This document shows positions 44,890-51,490 of a DNA stretch of 64,000 nt, piece after piece. A program made the position numbers and the translations under genes. Position 1 is the first letter of the stretch, and each line of letters begins with the position of its first letter. This stretch comes from Sphingomonas taxi (GTDB lineage Bacteria > Pseudomonadota > Alphaproteobacteria > Sphingomonadales > Sphingomonadaceae), in contig QFMX01000004.1 in NCBI GenBank assembly GCA_003240625.1, positions 186,001-250,000 of the forward strand, read 5' to 3'. The notes beneath the pieces are model-generated. The model saw nothing but the letters and a program-made list of their open reading frames with translations, did not search any database and was not told where the DNA came from.

Positions 44890-45573
44890 ATGATCCTCGT
44901 CGTCGACAATTACGACAGCTTCACCTGGAACCTCGTCCATTATCTGATGGAACTGGGTGCCGAGGTCGAAGTCGTCCGCAACGATGCGATCTCCGCCGGG
45001 CAGGCTCTGTCGTCGGGCGCGGACGCGTTCCTCATTTCCCCCGGCCCGTGCACGCCGACCGAGGCGGGCGTCAGCCTCGACCTCGTCGCCGCCTGTGCGG
45101 ATGTCGGCAAACCCTTGCTCGGCGTGTGCCTCGGCCACCAGGCGATCGGCCAGCATTTCGGCGGCAAGGTCGAGCGCGGGGGCCTCATGCACGGCAAGAC
45201 CTCGCCGGTTCTTCACGACGATACCGGGCTGTACGCCGGGCTCCCCTCGCCGTTCATCGCGACGCGCTATCACTCGCTGATCGTCAACGCGGTGCCGGAA
45301 ACGCTGGTGGTGAACGCGACCGCCGAGGACGGCACGGTCATGGGCTTCCGCCACAAGACGCTGCCGATCCACGGCGTCCAGTTCCACCCCGAGAGCATCG
45401 CCACCGAACACGGCCACGAGATGCTCGCGAACTTCCTGAAGATGGCCGGCATCCCCCACCAACTCCCCTCCCGCCTGCGGGAGGGGTCGGGGGAGGGCAG
45501 CGCCGCGCTCACGACGTCTGCTAGACAAGAAGCCCCTCCCCTAACCCCTCCCGCAAGCGGAAGGGGAATATGA
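44890..45573 (+). CDS. trpG: Anthranilate synthase glutaminase component, with repeat-encoded tail
   Basis: A 227-residue class-I glutamine amidotransferase that passes ammonia to TrpE (or PabB). The active site is LLGVCLGHQAIG (Cys80), with the His/Glu pair in VQFHPESIATEHG. Family members usually end near residue 190-195; here about 36 further residues (from residue 192, LPSRLREGSGEG... to SGRGI) are encoded by an inverted-repeat element inserted before the stop. The ATGA overlap with trpD is kept, so coupling survives the insertion. About 215 non-coding bases precede the start, so trpG probably has its own promoter; AACATG-N12-CATGTT forms a hairpin there. Confidence 0.93.
   Translation: MILVVDNYDSFTWNLVHYLMELGAEVEVVRNDAISAGQALSSGADAFLISPGPCTPTEAGVSLDLVAACADVGKPLLGVCLGHQAIGQHFGGKVERGGLMHGKTSPVLHDDTGLYAGLPSPFIATRYHSLIVNAVPETLVVNATAEDGTVMGFRHKTLPIHGVQFHPESIATEHGHEMLANFLKMAGIPHQLPSRLREGSGEGSAALTTSARQEAPPLTPPASGRGI
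45463..45567. repeat. Inverted repeat embedded in the 3' end of trpG
   Basis: CTCCCCTCCCGCCTGCGGGA at the left and CCCCTCCCGCAAGCGGAAGG at the right in inverted orientation, same design as the intergenic elements but read through as TrpG codons 192-226. Confidence 0.87.
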
Positions 45574-46550
45574 ACCTTCCCGACCCCACATCCCCCCTCT
45601 CGCGCGAATCCGCCCGCGAGGCGTTCGCCGACATCCTCGACGCGCGCGCCAGCGACGACGCGATCGCCACCTTCCTCACCGATCTCGCGACCCGCGGCGA
45701 GACCAGCATCGAGATCGCCGAAGCCGCGCGCGCACTCCGCAACCGGATGATCCCGATCGACGCCCCCGCTGGCGCGATCGACGTCTGCGGCACCGGCGGC
45801 GACGGCCACCACACGCTCAACGTCTCGACCGCCGTGGCCCTCGTTGTCGCTGCGACCGGCGTCCCCGTCGCCAAGCACGGCAACCGCGCCGCCTCCAGCA
45901 AGGCTGGCGCCGCCGACACGCTGGAAGTCCTCGGCCTCGACATGGATCGCGCCGGCGCCACCGCGGAAGCAAGCCTCAACGAGATCGGCATCGCCTTCCT
46001 GTTCGCCGCCAACCACCACCCGGCGATGAAGCGCATCACCCCGATCCGCCAGCGCATCGGCCGGCGCACGATCTTCAACCTGATGGGCCCGCTCGCCAAC
46101 CCGGCCGGCACCACCCGCCAGCTCATCGGCATCGCCCGCCCCGATTACGTCGCGCTCTACGCCGACGCGCTCGAACAACTCGGCACCGAAGCCGCGCTCG
46201 TCGTGTCGGGTGAAGAAGGCCTCGACGAAATCTCGGGCGCAGGGCCCAGCATCGTCGCCTCGGTCGGCAGCGTCGCGCTTCCCGCGCGCATAACGCCCGA
46301 AGACGCAGGCCTCACCCGCCACGCGATCACCGACATCCGCGGCGGCGACGCGGCCCACAACGCCGACGCGCTCCGCCGCCTGCTCAAGGGCGAGGCGGGA
46401 ACCTACCGCGATGCCGTCCTGCTCAACGCCGCCGCCGCCTTGATGGTCGCCGGCACCGTCCCCACTCTCATCGAAGGCGTCGCCAAAGCCGCGGCCGCCC
46501 TCGACACCGGCAGCGCCGACGCGCTGCTCGCCCGCTGGATCGCCTACTGA
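45570..46550 (+). CDS. trpD: Anthranilate phosphoribosyltransferase
   Basis: A 326-residue enzyme that joins anthranilate to PRPP. The glycine-rich PRPP loop VCGTGGDGHHTLNVST (residues 72-87) and VAKHGNRAASSKAGAADTLE are diagnostic, and NPAGTTRQLIG is also typical. The start overlaps the trpG stop (ATGA) and the stop is one base before the trpC ATG, so trpG-trpD-trpC-moaC are translated as a unit. The N-terminus is slightly shorter than some relatives. Confidence 0.96.
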   Translation: MNLPDPTSPLSRESAREAFADILDARASDDAIATFLTDLATRGETSIEIAEAARALRNRMIPIDAPAGAIDVCGTGGDGHHTLNVSTAVALVVAATGVPVAKHGNRAASSKAGAADTLEVLGLDMDRAGATAEASLNEIGIAFLFAANHHPAMKRITPIRQRIGRRTIFNLMGPLANPAGTTRQLIGIARPDYVALYADALEQLGTEAALVVSGEEGLDEISGAGPSIVASVGSVALPARITPEDAGLTRHAITDIRGGDAAHNADALRRLLKGEAGTYRDAVLLNAAAALMVAGTVPTLIEGVAKAAAALDTGSADALLARWIAY

Positions 46551-46551
46551 C

Positions 46552-47343
46552 ATGACCATGCTCGACCGTATCCTCGAGACCAAGCGCGCCGAAGTCGCTG
46601 CGCGTAAAGCCACGACGTCGCTGGCCGATATCGACGCGGGTATCGCCCGCATGTCGAAGCCCCGCGGCTTCCGCGCCGCGCTCGATGCAAAGAGCGGCTA
46701 CGCACTGGTCGCCGAGGTCAAGAAGGCAAGCCCCTCGAAAGGCCTGATCCGCGCCGATTTCGACCCGGTAGCCCACGCTCGCGCCTACGAAGCCGGCGGT
46801 GCCGCGTGCCTCTCCGTACTGACCGACGAAAAGTGGTTCCAGGGCTCCGACGCCTATCTGACCGCGGCGCGCGACGCCGTCTCGATCCCGGTCCTGCGCA
46901 AGGATTTCATGGTCGATCCGTGGCAGTCGACCGAGGCACGCGCGATCGGCGCCGACTGCATCCTGATCATCGTCGCCGCGCTCGACGACATCCAGATGGC
47001 CGAGATCGAGGCGTCCGCGCTCGAATGCGGCATGGACGTGCTGGTCGAGGTTCATGACGCGCATGAAATGGAGCGCGCGCTAAGGCTCAAGTCGCGCCTG
47101 ATCGGCGTCAACAACCGCGACCTGCGCGACTTCACGGTCGATTTCCAGCGCACCTACGACCTCGTCGGCAAGGCGCCCAAGGACTGCACCTTCGTCGCCG
47201 AAAGCGGCCTCACGACGCGTGCGGAACTCGACGCGATGGCCGAGCACGACATCCACTGCTTCCTGATCGGCGAAGCGCTCATGCGCCAGGACGACGTCGA
47301 AGCCGCAACGCGCGCGCTGGTCGGCGAAGTGGGGGTCGGATGA
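46552..47343 (+). CDS. trpC: Indole-3-glycerol-phosphate synthase
   Basis: A 263-residue TIM-barrel enzyme that closes the indole ring of CdRP. Signatures: VAEVKKASPSKGLIR, LSVLTDEKWFQGSDAYL, VLRKDFMVDPWQ, LIGVNNRDLRDFTVD and FVAESGL. Two ATGs (46552 and 46558) are possible; the first keeps the tight spacing to trpD. No TrpF domain is fused, unlike the enterobacterial protein. Its stop overlaps the moaC start. Confidence 0.96.
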   Translation: MTMLDRILETKRAEVAARKATTSLADIDAGIARMSKPRGFRAALDAKSGYALVAEVKKASPSKGLIRADFDPVAHARAYEAGGAACLSVLTDEKWFQGSDAYLTAARDAVSIPVLRKDFMVDPWQSTEARAIGADCILIIVAALDDIQMAEIEASALECGMDVLVEVHDAHEMERALRLKSRLIGVNNRDLRDFTVDFQRTYDLVGKAPKDCTFVAESGLTTRAELDAMAEHDIHCFLIGEALMRQDDVEAATRALVGEVGVG

Positions 47344-47807
47344 CCGGCCTTACCCACATCGACGAAGCCGGCGCGGCCCGCATGGTCGACGTCGGCGGCA
47401 AGGCCGTCACCGCCCGCGAGGCCATCGCCTCCGGCCGCATCACCATGTCCACCGAAGCCGCCACGGCAATCGGCGCCGGCACCGCGAAAAAGGGCGACGT
47501 CCTCGCGGTCGCGCGCGTCGCCGGCATCATGGCCGCCAAGCGCACCAGCGACCTGATCCCGCTCTGCCACCCGCTCCCGCTGACAAAGGTCGAGATCGAC
47601 CTAGTCGTCGACGAAACCGGCGTAACCGCCACCGCCACCGCCTCGACCGAAGGCAAAACCGGCGTCGAGATGGAAGCCCTGACCGCGGCCACGGTAACGC
47701 TCCTCACGATCTACGACATGGCCAAGGCCATCGACAAAACAATGGTCCTCTCAGACATCCGCGTCCGCGCAAAATCCGGCGGCAAATCCGGCAGCTGGAC
47801 CGCGTAA
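47340..47807 (+). CDS. moaC: Cyclic pyranopterin monophosphate synthase
   Basis: A 155-residue enzyme of molybdenum-cofactor synthesis that makes cPMP with MoaA. Signatures: THIDEAGAARMVDVGGK, DLIPLCHPLPLT and GVEMEALTAATVTLLTIYDMAKA, with the active-site Lys near the C-terminus (VRAKSGGKSG). It is the last gene of the trpGDC-moaC block (ATGA overlap with trpC). moeA of the same pathway follows 1.4 kb later, beyond an opposite-strand tonB-like gene. Confidence 0.96.
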   Translation: MTGLTHIDEAGAARMVDVGGKAVTAREAIASGRITMSTEAATAIGAGTAKKGDVLAVARVAGIMAAKRTSDLIPLCHPLPLTKVEIDLVVDETGVTATATASTEGKTGVEMEALTAATVTLLTIYDMAKAIDKTMVLSDIRVRAKSGGKSGSWTA

Positions 47808-47810
47808 AAA

Positions 47811-47866
47811 ACCCCTCTCCCTAGAGGGGAGAGGGAGAGACGCCGAAGGCGGCGAAGGGTGAGGGC
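47811..47866. repeat. Short intergenic repeat (CCCCTCTCC / GGGGAGAGG)
   Basis: ACCCCTCTCCCTAGAGGGGA hairpin followed by CGCCGAAGGCGGCG; a single arm of the family seen at 1567-1668. Between convergent moaC and the tonB-like gene, so it may serve as their terminator. Confidence 0.7.
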
Positions 47867-47897
47867 AAGCCAAGCAGAACGCGCTCAGCTTGTGACG

Positions 47898-48638
47898 TCA
47901 ATCGTCATCCATAGACCAGTCGTGGCTCTCCACGATCGTAGACTCCACCGGCCGCCCCGCCGCATCCAGCGAAGGGTCATACCGAAACCGCTGCTCGATC
48001 AACCGACACGTCAGGTCATCCAGCACCCGGCTCCCGCTGGACCGCGTCACCCGGCACCGCGACACCCGCCCATTGGTCTGAACCAGATACCGCACGAACA
48101 CCCGCCCCCGGATCCCCGTCTCGGCAGCCTCGCGCGGATAATCCGAGTCCCGCAACCGTCCGCCGCGCCACTCCGGGGGTGTTTCCTCACCCCCGCCGCC
48201 GTCGCCATCGCCATACCCGCCGCTGCCGGTCCCATTACCGATCCCGCCACTCCCAGTCCCCGGCCCACGAACATTCGAAGCCCCCGAAGTCGCCTCCGCA
48301 CCAACCCCAGCCTTCTCCGCCACCACGACAGGCGGCGGCACGACCACCGGCACGATCGGCGGCGGCGCCACCACCTCGGTAGCCTTCGACTTCAGATTAG
48401 GCGGCGACGCAGCCCCCTCGGGCTTACGGCTAGGCGACGGCCGAGGCCTGACCTTCTCCTCGGGTGGCGGTGGCGGAGGCGGCGCCGCGTCGAACACCTT
48501 CAACGCATCGCTCACCGCCGCCGGCATCGTCACCACCAGCCCCGAGAGCAGCGCATAACCAAGCATCCCCGGCAGCAGCACCGCACCTACCGCCGCCCCC
48601 ATCCTGTCTTTCGCCCGAGGCGTATAGCGTGTCATCAT
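47898..48638 (-). CDS. TonB-family energy-transducing protein
   Basis: A 246-residue protein: a short cytoplasmic start, one TM (about 15-37, VGAVLLPGMLGYALLSGLVV), a Pro-rich spacer (seven prolines in APPPPPPPEE, then many PPP/VVPPP units), a Gly-rich run, and a C-terminal TonB-type domain (YPREAAETGIRGRVFVRYLV, then RVTRSSGSRVLDDLTCRLIE). It should couple the inner-membrane proton-motive force to TonB-dependent receptors such as the one at 4202. No exbB/exbD is nearby. Two ATGs in tandem (48638, 48635); weak ribosome-binding site. Its position between moaC and moeA looks like an insertion in a cofactor gene block. Confidence 0.85.
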   Translation of the reverse strand: MMTRYTPRAKDRMGAAVGAVLLPGMLGYALLSGLVVTMPAAVSDALKVFDAAPPPPPPPEEKVRPRPSPSRKPEGAASPPNLKSKATEVVAPPPIVPVVVPPPVVVAEKAGVGAEATSGASNVRGPGTGSGGIGNGTGSGGYGDGDGGGGEETPPEWRGGRLRDSDYPREAAETGIRGRVFVRYLVQTNGRVSRCRVTRSSGSRVLDDLTCRLIEQRFRYDPSLDAAGRPVESTIVESHDWSMDDD

Positions 48639-48723
48639 ACTGATCTGGTGTCTCTTTCCCCCAAACAAAGCCCCGCCAAGGATGAACCCGCGCTGGCCGA
48701 GCGAACCCACACCCCCTCGGCGA

Positions 48724-48930
48724 ACTCACACCACCCCGGCAAACCCACACCACCCCGGCAAACCCACACCACCCCGGCAAACCCACACCACCCCGGCAAA
48801 CCCACACCACCCCGGCGAAGGCCGGGGCCCGATTGGGAAGGCCAACATTATGGCAACCATCATCCGCCCAACCCGTGTTTCCCCGCGAAGGCGGGGACCC
48901 AGACTGGACTCCCGCCTTCGCGGGAGAACA
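48724..48930. repeat. 19-bp tandem array joined to two repeat arms
   Basis: A CCCCGGCAAACCCACACCA unit repeats with a strict 19-bp period (CCCCGGC at 48734, 48753, 48772, 48791, 48810). The last unit runs into CCCCGGCGAAGGCCGGGG, a single arm of the 12.7-kb repeat family. A second element of the GTTCCCCCGCG type follows at about 48880-48930. The gap 48639-49179 holds only these repeats and, from 48931, the moeA upstream region, in which I see nothing else. Confidence 0.87.
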
Positions 48931-49179
48931 AGGAGGCAGGCGCTACAATTCGATATCTACCAGCCCAGATAGCGCCAGTAGCGGCCCGCACCCCACGCCC
49001 CACTAACCCAACAACACCTGTCCTACACACCAGACCCATGGCAAAGCACGGAACATACCCACGCACCCTGCGGTTCCCCCATACGAAACCGCCCCAAGGC
49101 GCAAACCGCCAAACTGCTCCCAGCGTCTATACTTCCTATACTTCACTTTTCAGAAACGCCCGAAAACAGAGTCTTACGC

Positions 49180-50361
49180 ATGACCCTAGTCCCAGTCGCC
49201 GAAGCCCAGACCCGCCTCTTCGCCATGGCCCCCCGCGTCGGCAGTGAGGCCGTGGCTTTACGCGAAGCCGCCGGCCGCTGGGCCGCGGAGGACATCCTCG
49301 CCCGCCGCACGCAACCCGCCGCCGACCTCTCGGCGATGGACGGCTACGCGATCCGCTTCGCGGACCTCCCCGGCCCCTGGAAAGTCATCGGCGAAAGCGC
49401 CGCCGGCCGCCCGTTCACCGGCAAGGTCGGCCAAGGTGAAGCCACCCGCATCTTCACAGGCGCCGCGGTGCCCGACGGCGCCGACACCGTCATGGTCCAG
49501 GAAGAGGCCGAGCGCGACGGCGAAACCCTGATCCTAGCCGGCGAAGGTCCGCCGACATTCGGCCGCAACACCCGCCACAAAGGCCTCGACTTCTCGACCG
49601 GCACCCGCCTGATCGCAGCCGGCGACCGCCTCAGCCCCGCACGCATCGCAGTCGCCGCGACCGGCGGCCACGGCAGCCTCACCGTCAACCGCCGCGTCCG
49701 CGTCGCCGTCGCCGCCACCGGCGACGAACTCGTCCCCCCCGGCTCGACGACCGACGGCGTCGCACTGCCCGAATCGAACGGCATCATGCTGGCGGCAATG
49801 CTCGCCGACATGCCCGTAGACATCGTCGACCTCGGCATCCTCCCTGACAATCTCGAAGTCCTGCGCGAGGCCTTCGCCAGCGTCCAGGCCGACCTGCTCG
49901 TCACCACTGGCGGCGCGTCGGTGGGCGATCACGACCTGGTCCGCCCCGCAATCGAGGCGGCCGGCGGCACGATAAATTTCTGGCGGATCGCGCTGCGCCC
50001 CGGCAAGCCGATGATGGCCGGCCGGATCAGCGAGATGATGGTGCTCGGCCTCCCCGGCAACCCGGTCTCAGCCTTCGTCACCGCCACGCTGTTCGTGAAG
50101 CCGGTCGTCGCGCACATGGCCGGCGCGCGCGACCCGCTTCCCCAGTCGACCCTCGCGCTGCTCGGCGAAGACCTCCCCGCCAACAATGCCCGCACCGACT
50201 ATCTCCGCGCCGAACTCCGCGACGGCAAGGCCTATGCCTCGACGATCCAGGACAGCTCGATGCTCCTTACGCTCGCCCGCTCGACCTGCCTGATCGTCCG
50301 TGCCGGCAATGCGCCGGTGGCACGGACAGGCGAATCGGCGGAAATCCTCGTGATCGCGTGA
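49180..50361 (+). CDS. moeA: Molybdopterin molybdenumtransferase MoeA
   Basis: A 393-residue protein that inserts molybdate into adenylylated molybdopterin. Signatures: DLSAMDGYAIRFADL, RIFTGAAVPDGADTVMVQEE, VAVAATGDELV, LLVTTGGASVGDHDLV and GLPGNPVSAFVTATLFV. The C-terminal domain is complete. The ribosome-binding site is weak. lexA follows 68 bases after the stop. Confidence 0.95.
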   Translation: MTLVPVAEAQTRLFAMAPRVGSEAVALREAAGRWAAEDILARRTQPAADLSAMDGYAIRFADLPGPWKVIGESAAGRPFTGKVGQGEATRIFTGAAVPDGADTVMVQEEAERDGETLILAGEGPPTFGRNTRHKGLDFSTGTRLIAAGDRLSPARIAVAATGGHGSLTVNRRVRVAVAATGDELVPPGSTTDGVALPESNGIMLAAMLADMPVDIVDLGILPDNLEVLREAFASVQADLLVTTGGASVGDHDLVRPAIEAAGGTINFWRIALRPGKPMMAGRISEMMVLGLPGNPVSAFVTATLFVKPVVAHMAGARDPLPQSTLALLGEDLPANNARTDYLRAELRDGKAYASTIQDSSMLLTLARSTCLIVRAGNAPVARTGESAEILVIA

Positions 50362-50370
50362 TACGGACGC

Positions 50371-50399
50371 TTGACGGCGTTAATTATGTTCCATAGAAG
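50371..50399 (+). promoter_or_regulatory. Likely sigma-70 promoter of lexA
   Basis: TTGACG (50371-50376), 17-bp spacer, TAGAAG (50394-50399). The -10 element lies inside the LexA sites. Confidence 0.6.
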
Positions 50400-50413
50400 T
50401 TCCCAGTCTGTTC
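50388..50413 (+). promoter_or_regulatory. Overlapping LexA (SOS) boxes upstream of lexA
   Basis: Three GTTC half-sites at 50388, 50399 and 50410, each separated from the next by exactly seven bases. GTTC-N7-GTTC is the alphaproteobacterial LexA box, so two boxes share the middle half-site. They cover the -10 region and end 16 bases before the lexA ATG, which implies autorepression. Confidence 0.88.
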
Positions 50414-50429
50414 CGGACGGAGAACCGCC

Positions 50430-51104
50430 ATGCTCACGCGCAAGCAGCACGAACTCGTGTGCTTCATCAACGATCGCCTCAACGAAACCGGGGTCTCGCC
50501 GTCGTTCGAGGAGATGAAGGACGCGCTCGACCTCAAGTCGAAGTCGGGCGTCCACCGTCTGATCAGCGCGCTTGAGGAGCGCAACTTCATCCGCCGCCTG
50601 CCGAACCGCGCGCGCGCACTCGAAGTGCTGCGCATGCCCGAGCGTGCGGAGAAGAAGGCGCCCTCGAAGGCGTCGAACGTAAAGTCCGCGCCTGCCGCCG
50701 CAACGCCGCAACCGGCCAACGACGTCATCGAGATCCCCCTCCACGGCCGCATCGCCGCCGGCGTCCCGATCGAGGCGTTCGAAGGCAGCACCATGCTCGC
50801 CGTCCCCGCCGCGCTCCTCGGCACCGGTGAACACTACGCGCTCGAAGTCTCCGGCGACTCGATGGTCGAAGCCGGCATCCTCGACGGCGACTACGCCTTG
50901 ATCCGCCGCACCGAGACCGCCCGCGACGGCGAGATCGTCGTCGCGCTGATCGAGGACAGCGAAGCCACCCTCAAATACTTCCGCCGCGAAGGCGCCATGG
51001 TCCGCCTCGACCCCGCCAACCGAGCCTACGACCCCCAACGCTACGCCCCAGCCCAGGTCCGCGTGCAGGGCAAGCTCTCCGGTATCCTCCGCCGCTACGA
51101 CTGA
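50430..51104 (+). CDS. lexA: LexA repressor of the SOS response
   Basis: A 224-residue repressor-protease. The N-terminal winged helix (1-65: SPSFEEMKDALDLKSKSGVHRLI) is followed by an Ala/Lys/Pro linker and an S24 self-cleaving domain: cleavage site Ala110-Gly111, catalytic Ser144 in SGDSMVEAGI and Lys182 in EATLKYF. On DNA damage RecA promotes self-cleavage and derepresses SOS genes. GGAG lies seven bases before the ATG. The overlapping GTTC boxes upstream show autoregulation. comEC, convergent, may or may not be part of the regulon; no LexA box is seen near its start. Confidence 0.97.
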   Translation: MLTRKQHELVCFINDRLNETGVSPSFEEMKDALDLKSKSGVHRLISALEERNFIRRLPNRARALEVLRMPERAEKKAPSKASNVKSAPAAATPQPANDVIEIPLHGRIAAGVPIEAFEGSTMLAVPAALLGTGEHYALEVSGDSMVEAGILDGDYALIRRTETARDGEIVVALIEDSEATLKYFRREGAMVRLDPANRAYDPQRYAPAQVRVQGKLSGILRRYD

Positions 51105-51143
51105 ACCACCAGCGCCTGCTCTGCGCAGCATAAAGAATATGTT

Positions 51144-51292
51144 CGCGCGGAGCCGCGGAGCCGCGGAGACGCGGAGGTGTTTCGCTTGGGGAGAGCCTTG
51201 CGGTTTCAAACGACTGCGGGACGGACGGCCGGATGGTTATCAATCTGGTCCGGTTCGTCGTCCAAGGCACTGCTCCGCGTCTCCGCGTGAAA
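51144..51292. repeat. Inverted repeat (CGCGGAGACGCGGAG family)
   Basis: GCGGAGCCGCGGAGACGCGG at the left faces TGCTCCGCGTCTCCGCGTGA at the right across about 90 bases. Within the left arm GAGCCGCG is duplicated. Downstream of lexA; the gap 51105-51419 holds this and the start of the next repeat, and no gene. Confidence 0.8.
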
Positions 51293-51334
51293 ATTCATTT
51301 CCCGGCCACCGCGTGCGTCTGCTGGTGATTTGGA

Positions 51335-51490
51335 TCACGCGAAGGCGCAAAGGCGCGAAGATGTTGCGTTCGGGGGGGCGTCGACCTGCATTCCGAGGCG
51401 GTCATGGCGACGACGCTCCTCAATTTTTCATGGAGATCGGGACGGTCTCCCGAATCGCAACACCTTCGCGCCTTTGCGCCTTCGCGTGAA
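51335..51490. repeat. Inverted repeat (CGCGAAGGCGCAAAGGCGCG family) reaching into comEC
   Basis: TCACGCGAAGGCGCAAAGGC at 51335 and its inverted mate GCGCCTTTGCGCCTTCGCGTG ending 51490, about 90 bases apart. The right arm is translated as the last part of ComEC. Confidence 0.83.

Noticed and set aside
48724..48828. CRISPR array
   Set aside because: The 19-bp units follow each other with no spacers and no cas genes are nearby; it is a simple tandem repeat.
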